Shown piece by piece: positions 11,672-23,538 of a stretch of DNA of 64,000 bases. The notes below the pieces were generated by a model. It worked only from the letters and a program-made list of their open reading frames with translations, was not told the DNA's origin and ran no database searches. The translations under genes were made by a program, and so were the position numbers. How positions within the stretch are numbered: position 1 is the first letter of the stretch; every line of letters begins with the position of its first letter. This stretch comes from Symbiodinium microadriaticum (taxonomy: Eukaryota; Sar; Dinophyceae; Suessiales; Symbiodiniaceae), in assembly GCA_001939145.1 (NCBI GenBank), contig LSRX01000428.1:253534-317533 (forward strand). The letters are read 5' to 3'.

Positions 11672-14390
11672 TCAGTTGCCACTATGTTTCGAGCCCCCCC
11701 CAGTGCCTTCATGCCTGAAGCAAACTCCTGTCTTGCTTTCTTCGCTCTCAGGCTCGATCTCGTATTGCACGTCTGACATGTCCTCCATGTCGGAGATATT
11801 CCGATCTGCGAAGAAGGTGATTTTATCATCAAACTTCTCCTCGTCTTCCTTCTTTTCAATATCTTTAGGTGGGCCAAACAAGGCTTTCGCCAGTTCCGGT
11901 GTTGCCGGAGATGGTGTTTCCGTAGGCATAACCACCATTTGTGCCCGTGATCCAGAGGCGTCACTTTCGCAGGACTTGGCCCTTTCTGTCCCTGGCTCAG
12001 GTATGATCGGTGTATGTTCACTTCGAGCACTAGAAGATGTTGGCATCTTGCGGATCTGACTCAGCAGCTTCTCAGCCACGCCGTTGTTCATGGCCTTGTC
12101 CATGCCCAACAAAGCTGAATGACAGGTTGTCCTTCCCTTTGGCACTCTTGTGAGGATGAGCCGTCTGTCTCCAAGCTCAAACGCTTTCCGGAAGTACTCT
12201 TCGGCGAAAGGATTGATGTGAGCCTGCACGGCCGAGGATCTTACAAGCACTACCTCTCACACCATGCGACCATTATAACAGCAGCTCTGTACTGTTGAGC
12301 TACCACTCGAAGTTTCGGCTCCGCAAGGCTGCGTGTGCCATATCCATGACAGGCGTGACCTCCTCGTCGTCATCCTCCTTTGCAGATCTGTGATCTGTGC
12401 ATTATGCCCTACTTGTATCCACCCTGACAAATAAGCATCCCTGGTACACAAGGCTCTCCATTCAGATTGCTTCAAGTCGGAGAGTCGTCGTATTCCCGGT
12501 CGTACTCATCTCGCCGCGGGCGGCGCCGGGTCTTTTTCGCCGCGTGGAACCTTGGCATTTCTTGGCGGAAATTAGATGTCCGACAATTTTGATTCGGGCT
12601 CAGCGTCTGGGGAATGTGACGCAGACCGACGCAAGCAAGTGTTATGAAGTGGCAGTATGCAGGTGTTCTGCACGGTTTGTTTGCGCTTTGCGGTGGACGA
12701 AGCCTAAACGCATCAGAGCCCCGCATGCCCGCGCCATCGCGCAACGAGGGGCTGCGCGATTCCCTCTCACCGGTGTGCTGTTGATATCCGGTGTCTTCGA
12801 CACAAACGAACATGGAGACGAGCATGGCGCAGCTCCCCGATGAGACGCGCACGACATTGGCTGTCAATTCCGGCATTTTCCGTTATCCATTACGTGTGAG
12901 ATGGGCGTGGCTAAGCAATAGCCTGTCATCAAAAGTGCCAGACTTTTAGCAAGGACTCCAGTGTGCACTGTGCCTGCATAATTTGCGTTCTTTCGTCCAC
13001 ACATACACAAGATAAACAGATGCCCAAAGCACTGTGCCAGGATTGGCGGTACGTACTCGGCGCCCGGTGACTCTGCGGCAGGCAGACCGGCTGGACCGTC
13101 CTCCCCAAGAAAGATGGCAAAAAACTTTGCGAGGGCTCTCATGCGCAAGGAGGGTACGTATTGCCTCCAATCAAAAATGCTGTCCAAATACTGCTCTCGA
13201 AGATAGAATCGAGAATCGTATGCCCTGATGTGAAATCATGCTGAGCAAATTATCTTCCAACTCTTTCCCACTTGGGTTGCTAAACAAGTCTGCCATGCTT
13301 TTCCAGCTTAACAGGGGCTGGCAAACGAGTCATGACTGCTGTGGTGTTTGAAGTTGCTGGGGCTCAAGCCTTTCCACTTCCTGAGCTTCGTGGCAGGTAC
13401 TCATGCACGGTTCAGGAGCTGCTGAGAAGGTATCGACTCATTTCGGTGCTGGCCGTAACTCACTACAGTCCGCATGTCCGATGCCGATGGCTTGATCACC
13501 AGTACTCCTAGCCTCCTCCTACTACCCTCCTCCTTAGACCATCACCCCCTTTAAGGATCCTAGACTGTTTCTGCACCTGCCCAACCAACGTAACACGTTG
13601 CCGGACCAGCGCCCATGCGATTGCTTCATGGCAATGATGACCGATCAGAATGAATGCAGGTGTGACGAGAGCTGTCCACACGCGACCGAAGCTTCCTCTT
13701 GATGGATCTTTATTAGGATAGCAACCGGACGACCTGACTTCCTGCCAGTCTGAAATCACAAATGCATTCCTGATAATACGCAGGCTCGACGATTCAAGCT
13801 CCTCAACCAGGGCCCCGTCCAACAGTTGCTTGGCCTCCGAGCACCAGGCAGATATGAAGCATGGGCAGACTGAACCTCTTGACTTCACTGCTGCCCGCCG
13901 CTTAGCAGCGTGCTTCGCACATGAGCAAACAGAGTCCTCGTCCCACCGATCATCAGCATTCGTCAGACCTCGCCAAGGTTTCTGTCTTCCACCAATACGA
14001 ACGCCGAAACAAAGTCCAACTGTGTCGTCTAGGAGTCCGCGCTGTCAATTCTGCCAAGTGACCACCCACGATATGACTCACCTCGGGCAGGACCACCTTG
14101 TCCTGCTAAGGCCATGCTTTGCTACCGAGGCCTGTGGTTCAAACCAACGAGATGGCCTCCTAGTGTACGAAAAAGAAAATTGCTGCTCTCTGGTTCAGAC
14201 GATTCCGAAATAGTGTGCAAAGATAGGGTTCTGTAAACGTCCTCGCGGACATGCGGATCACTGGAAATATCAATCAAACCCCAGATAAAGTACGTCTTTA
14301 AAATCTTACTAGTGGGAGACTGTCTCGGTGGTGAGACTTCTGATCTCTGACTGTCCCACAAGGACAGCCCCATGTCCAGGTGCCACATCC
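11672..14390 (-). CDS. large multi-exon gene, unrecognised family
   Basis: A chain of minus-strand exons in changing frames is visible. In transcript order: SKILKTYFIWGLIDISSDP (~14330); LDFVSAFVLVEDRNLGE after CACAG and before GTCTG (~14020); a long exon at ~13880-13590 with AKQLLDGALVEELESSSLR and ILIGHHCHEAIAWALVRQ; MADLFSNPSGKELEDNLLSM (~13295-13200); YLDSIFDWRQYVPSLRMRAL (~13190-13040); an acidic exon KEDDDEEVTPVMDMAHAAL (~12380-12310); and NPFAEEYFRKAFELGDRRLI (from ~12224). The last leads into an exon rich in Ser, Pro, Glu and Asp that ends near 11672 and contains KDIEKKEDEEKFDDKITFF. It looks like a helical, partly membrane-associated protein with an acidic disordered tail. No domain is recognised. 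Confidence 0.55.
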
Positions 14391-14399
14391 CCGATGTCT

Positions 14400-15830
14400 T
14401 TGCTTCTTCTTACTTCTTTTTTTCTGTCCTCCGAATTCTAGACTTTTCATATGACTTGCAATGCATTGCCAGCCACATACTTCCTCGTGCTGTAACATGT
14501 CATGGTACTTCTAGGAGAGGTTACAACACTACCGACCAATCGAAGGTGGTCTCGACCTGGGCCATTTCTATATAGTGGCTGCTCCCATTCAAGAACATGG
14601 AACCAATCACCTCACCGCTGATGCGATGCTCTGAGAAGGGCATGCACCAGGAATGCAACCACCAATGTCATCAATAGTCACCATGTGCACGGTTTACCAG
14701 AATGTCCTTGGATGGGGCCTCCTCTCCATCAGTGACTGGCTCTGTGCCGTGCTCACCAGGAGTTTCTCCTTAGTGCACATTCACTCCTCCAAAAGCATAC
14801 ATGTCAGCGCATCACATCTGTTTATCCACCTGCGCATTTACATATCTGGCCGACTATCTATCTGAATCTACCATCTACCTGTCTCTCCAACTCCTTTCTT
14901 GTTTAAGTCTTGAATTTGGTCTCCAGCCCGGAAAGACTGAGCTGCTACAGCAACCTGCTCGACCGTTGCTCCATGCCCGTCTCTCATATAACCACATGCC
15001 AGGGGGCTCCCCGCTTCGAGTTGACTAGCCTGGCTTGGAAGCATTTTGAGTGAAGGTTGCAGTGCCGGTCCACACTTGGATGCTTCGAGTTGCGGGGCTT
15101 TCATTTGCATACCCCCCCCTCCGCTTTCAACCATCTCAGAAGGGGTCTTGACACTAGCCACTAGTCGGCTGCGGCGCTGGTTAGGCGAGTGCTTCAGGAT
15201 GCCCACCCCCCACCCGTATGCTATACGGGGCTTTGTCGGCGCAGTTTGCATAACATGACTTAGCTCAGCGGAGTCTGTCTAGCCAAGATGATACAAGAGC
15301 CACTGTTGTCAGCCGAGTGCCAGGAGCGCCTACGAGCCCTAGCGACACACCAAAAGCAATGAAAGGTGCCAGTCTCTGCAGACCGTCCCCGTAGTGCAAA
15401 GCAGCACAATGAGAATGGCAGAAAAACAAGAGACCCACTTCTGTCACTTCTGTCAGACCGCCCCGCGCCCCAAACAAACCAATATCGACGAAACGGACAA
15501 TCTTACAATTCTGTAGTGCTTCCATATCTTGTATCTGGGCCCATCCCTAATCCAAACCATATGAGGAGCGGCCCTCTCTCTCTCATTGTGCGTTTCTGAA
15601 ACAACACGTGATGTAACACCGATCCTGATGACCGAATAAAACAAGATCATGTTGTTGACGCTCGCAGTGGCAATCAGCAAGCGGTAGTTGTGAAGAAGTG
15701 CAGGCCATGAACATCACCGCACTGCTGCTTCCAATCCCACATGTACGCATGCTGGGAACTTGGGAAAGACTAAACTGGCACATGACATAAGAAAACAAAA
15801 AAATCATCCAGTTTGATACTCTGTTAATCC
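14400..15830. other. no clear gene
   Basis: Neither strand gives a convincing exon. Open frames here have uneven, low-information composition. It may hold the 5-prime part or large introns of the minus-strand gene at 11.7-14.4 kb and the 3-prime flank of the gene ending at 16016. Confidence 0.35.
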
Positions 15831-15834
15831 CTCT

Positions 15835-15990
15835 TATATTGTACACGCTGTATTGCATTATATTACTATTATATTATGTTACATTCTGTTGTATTATGTA
15901 AAATACGATATTCGGATAGACTAGAACCTACATACATACATACCCACCTACGTACGTACGTATGTACGTATGTACGTAATATTATATATA
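15835..15990. repeat. degenerate five-base-period A+T repeat plus ACGT/ACAT microsatellite
   Basis: Bases 15835-15910 read as pentamers of the TTATN/TTACA/TTGTA type with period five. Bases 15928-15978 are ACAT/ACGT tetranucleotide repeats, followed by a short TATA run. It lies just past the stop codon of the minus-strand gene ending at 16016. Confidence 0.6.
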
Positions 15991-16015
15991 TATATATGCT
16001 ATACAAAATGCCATG

Positions 16016-19000
16016 TTAAAACGTGACCTCGTAGTCGCCCACGGGCTGCTGGAGCTCATCAAGCCTGGAGCTTGAGGACATGGGACTCACCGACCCCGTC
16101 CTCACACATTTCGGAAATCCGACGCCGGACGGCAAGTTTTCAATTCATATGATATTATGCTGTGCGAGGTTACATCGTACGACAGTATAGTATAGGATAT
16201 AAGATTGGTATCATACCAGGTTAAACTATTTTGCATGGCATCATTTTGTACTATATTATGCCGCTGCATTACATTACACACTGCTATACTGTCTGATGGT
16301 TTATGGCAATATTTAAAATGAAATATCTCACTGCATAGTATGGTAAAATAAGTATAGCATAGGACAGTATAGTACAAGATTTCAACTGAATCGCGTTGCC
16401 CACACAGCCAGAGTTTGGGCCCTTCTTGAGGCCTCTTCTTCAACCTTGCTTGGCGTTCTGCGCGTCGGCACGCCGCCTTCGCCGCTGGTCAACAACATGG
16501 CAGGCTGTTACATCAATTCCGTATCGAGACATCTTTCCGAAGAGCGACTGAGGTCAAAACGGACTCCTCCTCTTTAGCTTCGACCTTCGCCCTGTTTCTT
16601 GCCTGGCGAGGGAATCCGAGCCATAGGCCAACCATCACACGGAGAGTCCTGCACTCTTGCGCCTCCATGAGGGAGAAGACGAAGTACAGTTCCGATGGTA
16701 GGCTGTTGTAGTGACTGTGCGACTTTATGCTGCTGACGATGACGATGACTGCACGCGGGGAGCGGTGATATGGTGTTGGCTTCATAGTCGTTTCTCTGGA
16801 TCTTAGCTTACCGTCTTGCACGGCGGAGCACGCTGCTGCGCGAATGCTTTGCACAAAGCTGCTGCTGCCAATGGCTAGGGAAAGCGAGGGTGAGAAGAAG
16901 TGCTTGGCATACACGATACAGCCTTTCAACTGCACTTTGAATGAACTGGTATGAAAACACCGCTTACTGTTCGAAGATAACTGGAAGTCCGCGTTTCTGG
17001 CGGCAAATGAGCCGTCGATGCCTACTAGGATTCCCCACAACGGAACCGGGAATGGCGATCCTCCAGAACGGACAGCGTTTCCAGGGCTGTACTGTGGATG
17101 GGACGCGGTCCGACTCCGCTGTAACAAGGGATGGCCTCGAAGTTGCGCTTGGCCGTCCAAGCCCGGGTACCCTGCGCTGAGTCTCCACGGGCTAAAGGCT
17201 AGAGGCCAAGGCTCTCTCAGGATGCTTCTACCGCCATGTCCCATGTCAGCCGTGTGCAGCTTGCACGAAACAACGGCATGAAAAGTGTGGAAGGTCGACA
17301 CAAAACTACCCTGCACAGGAGAGGGGTGAAGCCCGGACCGCGATGGGCAGTTTCATCTTCTTTCGCTCGGCGAGGTGTCCAAAAGCATCCTCGGCTTCAT
17401 TACTGGCAGGCTTTGCAATCTAATTTTCCTGGGGCTCGATACTGCTACTGTACGTTGGCTGCACTAGGTAGGATCAGGTAGTCTTGGTTTGCCCTGCAGG
17501 AAGCATCTGTAGACACAGGCTAGCAGCGGCTAGCAGAGGCGGTCACACCGCTGCCACAGACCTGTGAGGCCATTGCATGCCACGTCTCGAAGTGAAGGCT
17601 TCGATAGCTTGCGCGAGTCCCTATGGAGACCTTGTCCTCCTTCAGCAGCTTCCAGATGATCCTGGAAATGCTGTTGACGTGCTCTTTCCTCTGTCACACG
17701 GGCTTTTCCAGCGAGGTGTGCGCAGCCAATGGCTAAGGCTATGCCTGCTCTTGCGGCATCAGGGCGATGATCCAAGCACGCAGTCAGTCAGATCGTAGAG
17801 ATACACGAAGCCTATACTTATACCCGAACGCAGAGATCGCCAACTAAAGGCCGTTCAATTGCTGCTTCAATGAGACACATTATTAAGGAATCTCGCCACG
17901 GTGCTTGTGGAACTCTGCAAAAGCTTCCTGCTCGAGGCACTGCTGCCTCAAGTCCTCAGGTTGGAGGCAGCTCCTAAACAAAAGCGTGTGTGCGTGAGAG
18001 AGACAGCAAACATCAGACCTTGTCCACGACATTTCGTTGCGTGGCCCTCGCCCGGTACTCATCCACCACGGCGCAAGCCGGCAGTGTGAACAGGACTTGG
18101 CTCAACTCACTGTCAGCTGGGCCGCGATCAGCTGCTCGAGAACCTCGTGGCTCACCGGAACAGCAAAGACTTGCCTTGGTTTCAGGTTGGCTGGTGCAAG
18201 CCTATGCTCGCTGATGCAATGTCTTCGATTGCAGTATGCGATGATGGAGAACAGATGTGTGATCGAAACCATATTTGCTCATTGGCTTGTGATTGTTTAC
18301 GACATCTTCGCTCGCGCTCGCCGTGTACTGTCGGCATGTTTTGATTTCTGTGGTACGGGGCGGGTCTGTGAATAAGGTTTGGAAGCCCAAAGTGACCGTG
18401 TATCAAGTTGGCGTCGCTGAAGCCATGTCCACGCCCTTCCAGACTATGGAGAGGGAGCGACGTGCTGTTTTCGCAGGACGTCCAGGTGCATTGATTGTAC
18501 CAACAGCTGCAGTTTCACATCGTCAGCCTTGAGGAGGCCTTGCGCAAATTGTGCTGGCCTGAGCCAATCCCTTACGATCACGTTTTTTCACGAGAACCAG
18601 CAAGCGGTGCTTGAAATTTGATGCTTCGCGACTATCTTCGTTGCTGAGTCCTGCAAAATCTGATAGCACACACCGCAACTTGCACCTTCTGCGCATCTGG
18701 CAGACAAGACACTTCTGCTGGTTTGCGGAGAGGAGGTAGATGAGGAAAACGATTGCCACCTGCGAGACGTGCTCTGCAGAAGCTATCATGCCTATCCAGC
18801 TCAGCGTTGTTATTTGTCGTTAGGCTGGAAGTGAGCCAGAGGCTGTGCAATTGGAGGATCCCAAACTGAAGATTTTGGAGATAAGCTGCAGCAGGCAGTT
18901 GAGGACGGCGGGTCGGATGACGTGCCAAGGAAAGTGCGACGATGCATATGGCATACTGAGTTTGCTGTTTGATGTTGAATGCCCAATGTCGGAGATTCCT

Positions 19001-20010
19001 GTACTTCTAAGACTTCAAGCTTGCATGTGTAACTTCCTCCCATGGCCTTGTCCACCAAGTTGTCGGCATTTGCCATGGCGCGCCAGCAGATCCCGCAGAT
19101 GTACTGAAAACAATCGCGATCCACTTCGTGCTTGTGATACTCTACGATCACCTTGGCCCGAGCGACGTCAAGTAGCTTAAAACACAAGAGGAGTTACCGT
19201 TGTATCCGCTACCTGAAGAACACCAATAACATCCTAGAGCTGGGCAGCTGAGAGCCTTCAGCCGTGCCACGGAGAAGCCCCACTCTTTGAAGATCTCGCG
19301 GAAGATGATGAAGCCTGGGTGGAAGGACGAGCAGCCCATCTCTTCCCTGCGAGTCTCCGACAGAAACCCGGCACTGTTTGTGGGTTGCAGCTGAACCATC
19401 CCAATACCTTCACAATCTGTCGGGGTCTTAGTTTCAAAGCTTTTCTTAACTACCTTCTTGGGAAGCCGCCTCCAGCCAAGGGTAGCTCCTTGTCACCGAA
19501 CTCCCCTGCTGCAGCTTTGGCTTGCAGCCGCTTCTTGAATTCCTGCAGAGTTTTCAAGCCAAGTCATCTTAAACATTCCTTTACTAGAGCTGTTTGGGAG
19601 ACCCTCTGGACCCTTCATCCTTCCATGGCCCGACACAATGACACCACTTACATGCCTGGGTTCCCGATGAGCTTGAAGCACTTAAGCAGCACAACCTACT
19701 GCCAAACGTGCTTGACGGAACAGCTTGGGCAGCGCCTTGGTGATGTTCCCCACATCTCGCTGCAGCACTGTGCAGCGACCAGGCAAGACTGTAAACGGCT
19801 CGAAGTTGTCCCGCTGGAGACCTCACTATGGCGCAAGCGCGACGGATACATCTTGCATGGCACATCTCGCTCCAAACAATCATGTTGTGTTGATCATAGG
19901 GGCTGCTGAAGTAGAGTGCCGCAGCTCTTCCTGGCTTGGTTGGCCTGCCGGGGTCCTCATTGCTGGACTCCTGGCATTGCGAAGCTGGAAAACCCCTGCA
20001 AAGGAGCAGG
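16016..20010 (-). CDS. large multi-exon gene, unrecognised helical-repeat-like protein
   Basis: About fifteen short minus-strand exons can be followed. Examples in transcript order: VFQLRNARSPAMRTPAGQ after TTTGCAG (~20000); FEPFTVLPGRCTVLQRDVGN (~19815-19690); EFKKRLQAKAAAGEFGDKE (~19540); FHPGFIIFREIFKEWGFSVA (~19330); FQYICGICWRAMANADNLVD (~19170-19030); VIRPAVLNCLLQLISKIFSL (~18920); EHVSQVAIVFLIYLLSANQQ (~18780); LFTLPACAVVDEYRARATQR and SHEVLEQLIAAQLT before GTGAGT (~18180-18020); EHVNSISRIIWKLLKEDKVS (~17690); GDSAQGTRAWTAKRNFEAIP (~17200); SLAIGSSSFVQSIRAAACSA before GGTAAGC (~16830); MSRYGIDVTACHVVDQRRRR (~16530). The terminal exon ends RLDELQQPVGDYEVTF with a TAA at 16016-16018. The helical exons suggest an armadillo/HEAT-like fold, which is inference only. 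Individual exons are well supported; the full order is not. Confidence 0.6.
16140..16385. repeat. degenerate five-base-period A+T satellite inside an intron
   Basis: The stretch consists largely of pentamers of the ATTAC/TATTA/AGTAT type (for example CATTACATTACACAC) with many substitutions. It lies between the last two exons of the 16.0-20.0 kb gene. The same style of repeat occurs at 15835, 45290, 55560 and 63800. Confidence 0.55.
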
Positions 20011-20019
20011 ATGCAGTTC

Positions 20020-20570
20020 AGGCCATGCTCACCCGCCGTAGCATTATCTCAACCAGCTGAATGCTCGGAAGCTGAACGATGAGCAAAACTTCTCCCGTCA
20101 GCTCTCCGTAGAGCGGTATGTGATGCTTGCCTATCTAGCTGGGAAGCGCAGGCACACATGCGGAGTAAGTCTGCTGGGAGACTGGATACGGGAGACCTGA
20201 AGCAACCCCTACCCCGGACTCCGCCCATGTTGACAAGGGCTCCTCGCTCTTCACATCCTTCGCCGCATTGTCCGACAAGACCTGGTGCTATAGGAAACTT
20301 GGATTTCCTGAATCCCGCGGTGCCAGCTGATTAGATTCAGATTTGCTAGTGGGAGTCCGAATCACGTGTGAATCCAGCCCAAGGACCGGAGATTGGTGGG
20401 AGCCCGAAGCAGGAGCTGAACCGGAAGTCAGACTGAAACTCTACTTCACACGACAGAAGATCAGTCTGGATCGGTGCAGGGGTTGCCCCTAGCATGATGT
20501 GGAGATCATGAGAGTCCAGCGTTAACATCTATCCCCCGGTCACCGTTTCTTTTTCGGTCTTTTTTTTCCG
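20020..20570. other. intergenic stretch, no gene seen
   Basis: There is no convincing exon. It probably holds the 5-prime flank of the minus-strand gene ending near 20.0 kb. It runs into T-rich sequence at 20545-20585. Confidence 0.4.
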
Positions 20571-20574
20571 TTTT

Positions 20575-21120
20575 TTTTGGTATGTTTTTTTCTGTTCTGC
20601 TTGGCGTAGCTTCGTGCAGCAATTCCTTAGATTGTGCAGCTAGTCAGCATTGGCTCCGAAAACTTCTGGTTCTTTTTTCTGGGGTGGGAGAATGTTTTTT
20701 GTTTTTTTTGGTGTTTTTGCTTGGTCTTAGACGGCGGCGTGTCAAACTATTGGGGGATGCCAACTTGTAGGGTATTGCGCTGTGTCAAGTTAATCGGGAA
20801 TTTCAACCTGTAGGACTGTTTTGCCTTAAGCTGTTGGGGGAGTGCAATTTCGAGGTTCCTGTCCTGTTTGTGTTGTGTCAAGCTATTCAGGACGTCCAAC
20901 TTGTTTTGCCACAAGCTATTGGGACTCCTGATCTGTGTCAAGCTATTGGGGAATTACCATCTGCAGGGGTTTGCGCTGCGTCAAGTTATTGGGAATTACA
21001 ATGTGCAGGGTCTTGCAAGCTGCTAGGTGATTTGCGATTTGCAGGTTTTTGCGTAGTGTCATGCTTTTGTAGGTTCCAACTTGCAAGGTATTGTTTTGCC
21101 CCAAGCTATTGGGGGATTAT
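20575..21120. repeat. G/T-rich minisatellite, core TCAAGCTATTGGGG
   Basis: The core GTCAAGCTATTGGG or a variant (AAACTATTGGGG, AAGTTATTGGGA, AAGCTGTTGGGG) recurs about eight times between 20738 and 21115 at roughly 30-50 base spacing. Between cores lie words such as CTGCAGG and TTGCGCTG/TTTTGCC. It is strongly strand-asymmetric (G and T on the plus strand). The continuous open frame through it is a by-product of the repeat. Confidence 0.65.
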
Positions 21121-21124
21121 GTTA

Positions 21125-21475
21125 AAGACGTCCCTCATTTGGCGAAACCGGTTCATCATATTTCTTAAGCATGCTCCCTCATTTGGCGATCCAGCTTCAT
21201 CATGCATCTTCAACACGGCATTTCATGTGGCGATTCCGGCTCATCATATATCTTCAACAAGCTCCCTCCTATGGAGCTTCCCGTTCATCATAATGTATTT
21301 TAAACACGCTCCTCATGTGGCGATTCCGGTTCATCATATACCTTAAACACGCCCCCCCCTCCCACTTAGGGCGAAACCGCTTCACCATATTTATAAACTC
21401 GCCCCCTCATCACATATCTGGAACACGCACCCTCATTTGCCAATTCCGATTCTTTACTTTCGCTAAAAGTGCTAA
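21125..21475. repeat. degenerate ~57-bp minisatellite, core GGCGATTCCGGTTCATCATAT
   Basis: Units of the form CTCATTTGGCGATTCCGGTTC, then ATCATAT, then CTTNAACACGCTCC repeat about seven times with substitutions and small indels. One further unit lies apart at about 21835-21885. Coding is unlikely because units shift frame. Confidence 0.7.
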
Positions 21476-21479
21476 ACCC

Positions 21480-22260
21480 GCCCCCTAACTTTTCACAAAC
21501 CCGCGGCCGCGGGCAGGGCTGAAAAAGAGAGCGGGGGGGTTTGGGGGGGCGCAGCCCCACAAATTTGCAACCACAATGTCTCTATCAGGGGTTCTGAAAG
21601 GATCCATATGCGCGCTGTTTTTGCTGGCAGGATGTCATTTTGAAGCGGACGTGCACGGCGGCTTAAACAAGCTGGGCGGGGGGCTGACAAATCAGCGCAA
21701 AACACTGACAGGCAGCCTGTGTGAAGGATTGTCGATGGTGTCTTGTTGCATGCCTGGGGAGGCACACACACACACACGCGTACTTAACAAACATTCCAGA
21801 AATATTAACTGTGTTGTTGTTGCTGCTGTTTCTGAACATATATCTTCAACACGCCAAATCATTTGTCGATTCCGGTTCACCATAGAAGATGATTTGGCGG
21901 TTTCTTCAGTGCAAGCTTTCCGCAGCGGTTTGCCAAATTATCTTCGGCTGTGGCCAACAGTGCTGCGACTTGGGGAAACATCAGCCAAGCACCTGCTGCG
22001 CCTTAAACGGGTTCCTGTATTGATTCCTCTAGGCGGACACTACACGGAGGCTGCTACAGGGCGTTAATAAGGAGAAAAATATTTGGAGATCCATTCTCCG
22101 CATGTGTGTGTGTGTGTGTGTGTGTATGTGCGTGTACATGTGTGCATATGTGTGTGTATGTATGTATGTACGTACGCATGTATGCATATATGCATAGGGA
22201 TTTGGGTTCATGAATCCCAAAGACTATAGACCCTGGACTCTAATCCTAAACCCTGAACTC
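21480..22260. other. mostly repeats and an uncertain open frame
   Basis: A plus-strand frame at 21576-22067 begins MSLSGVLKGSICALFLLAG, which resembles a signal peptide, and ends with coding-like sequence, but it runs through CA repeats and one unit of the 57-bp minisatellite, so I do not call it a gene. A TG/TATG microsatellite occupies 22095-22200. It is followed by the inverted repeat TTTGGGTTCATGAATCCCAAA (about 22201-22221) and a short telomere-like word CCTAAACCC near 22245. Confidence 0.4.
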
Positions 22261-22273
22261 TCAAACCTGCATG

Positions 22274-22766
22274 TCAGACTTCGAGAATTGTTTCATGCTG
22301 GGCTCTTGGGCTCTTGCTTGCTTGCTTGCTTGCTTGCTGCCTAGCTGAGCACAAGAAACGGAAAAAAAAACTACCAAAATAAACGGAAAACATACCGGAA
22401 AAAATAGCGCCACCCTGTCCCCCCTCGGCCTTGGACGTCTTCCTGCGACCGGCCTTGGCCTTGGCCTTTGCTTTGGCCTTTGCTTTGGCCTTCTCTTCCT
22501 TGCTTGCCTTGGGTCTGCCGGCCTTGGCCTGGGCTTGGGGCTTGGCTTTGGCCTTGCCCTTGGCCGCAGCACTACCTTCGCCTCGGATGCACAATACATT
22601 CCATGAAGGGCCCTTTTACTTTCCTGCAGTGGCACTGCATACTGCCATGTAAACATGCGGACGCATGCAAGTCCCAGCTGCGAGGTGATTTGGCTTTGGC
22701 CTTGGCTTTCGCTGCAGCGGTCGCTTCTGCAGCTTCCTCGCCGTCGGCCTCGCTCCCCGGCGCCAT
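22274..22766 (-). CDS. Lys/Ala-rich basic protein, possible chromatin protein
   Basis: The minus-strand ATG at 22764-22766 opens an exon beginning MAPGSEADGEEAAEATAAAK and running into KAKAKAK. After an intron of uncertain ends, the second exon reads GKAKAKPQAQAKAGRPKASK, then a KAKAKAKAKAKA run and GRRKTSKAEGG. It ends at a GTATGT donor (exon end 22396). A 51-nt candidate intron with a T-rich tract and CAG acceptor leads to a last exon (22344-22274) ending ETILEV. Because 51 is a multiple of three, the frame stays open if this is not an intron. Acidic N-terminus, alternating Lys-Ala repeats and two GRP/GRR-like basic motifs resemble histone H1 tails, AT-hook or dinoflagellate histone-like proteins by composition. 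Nuclear DNA binding is inferred. Confidence 0.5.
22316..22337. repeat. TTGC tetranucleotide repeat
   Basis: Five to six TTGC units lie within the last exon of the Lys/Ala-rich gene and, on the minus strand, encode an Ala-Ser-Lys-Gln repeat. A similar CTTG/TTGC run occurs at 43417-43440. Confidence 0.8.
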
Positions 22767-23039
22767 TTTCCATAGCTCCGGGCCCCTGCTGCAGTTTCCT
22801 TATGCTCCCGGCATCTTCAGCAGGCATCACGGGAAATTTCTAAAGTAGCAACACTAGTTGGAGCTGGCAGGACATAAGCAAGTGCGGACTTCTTTGTATC
22901 TATGTACCTATACACACATACATGTAGGCCTTTGTACTGAAATGCATAGGGCACATGAGCGAATGTACCTGCCGACATAGACACACCCATACATTCACGC
23001 ACGCATGCCCACACACACATATGTACGGAATGTATCAAT

Positions 23040-23125
23040 TGTGAACGTGTGTATATATATATATATATAATATAATATATAAAAAAACACACAAAAAAAT
23101 ATATATATATATATATATTTTTGGT
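23040..23125. repeat. TA-rich microsatellites
   Basis: Two TATATA tracts (about 23050-23085 and 23099-23120) flank an A-rich run. No gene is seen between 22770 and 23300. Confidence 0.8.
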
Positions 23126-23309
23126 CACCCCCCATATACACAGAAGATGTGCCCCTGTCTGTCTATCTATGTGTCTATAAATGTATCCATCTATGTCTCT
23201 CTATCTAACTAACCAAGAATATGCGTATCCATTCAGCTATTTGCAAATGTGTGTTTGTGCATTGGTGAACTCTGGAATGATGCGTACTCCGTATCACCGG
23301 CGTGCACTA

Positions 23310-23489
23310 AATTCAGTAGCAGTAGCAGTAGCAGGAGCAGCAGCAGCAGCAGCAGAGTAGTAGTAGGAGGAAGTCGTAGTGGTAGCAGTAGTAGTAGTTG
23401 TAGTAGTAGTAGTAGTAGTAGTAGCAGCAGCAGTAGAAGTAGAAGTAGAAGTAGAAGTAGAAGTAGAATGTCACCCACTTGGAAGTAGC

Positions 23490-23538
<49 letters not shown>

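Noticed and set aside
20834-21346. 170-codon plus-strand frame
   Set aside because: It runs through two different minisatellites; repeated peptides follow the DNA repeat, and no independent coding feature is seen.
22230-22265. Interstitial telomere at CCTAAACCCTGAACTC
   Set aside because: Only one imperfect unit; too short to distinguish from chance.
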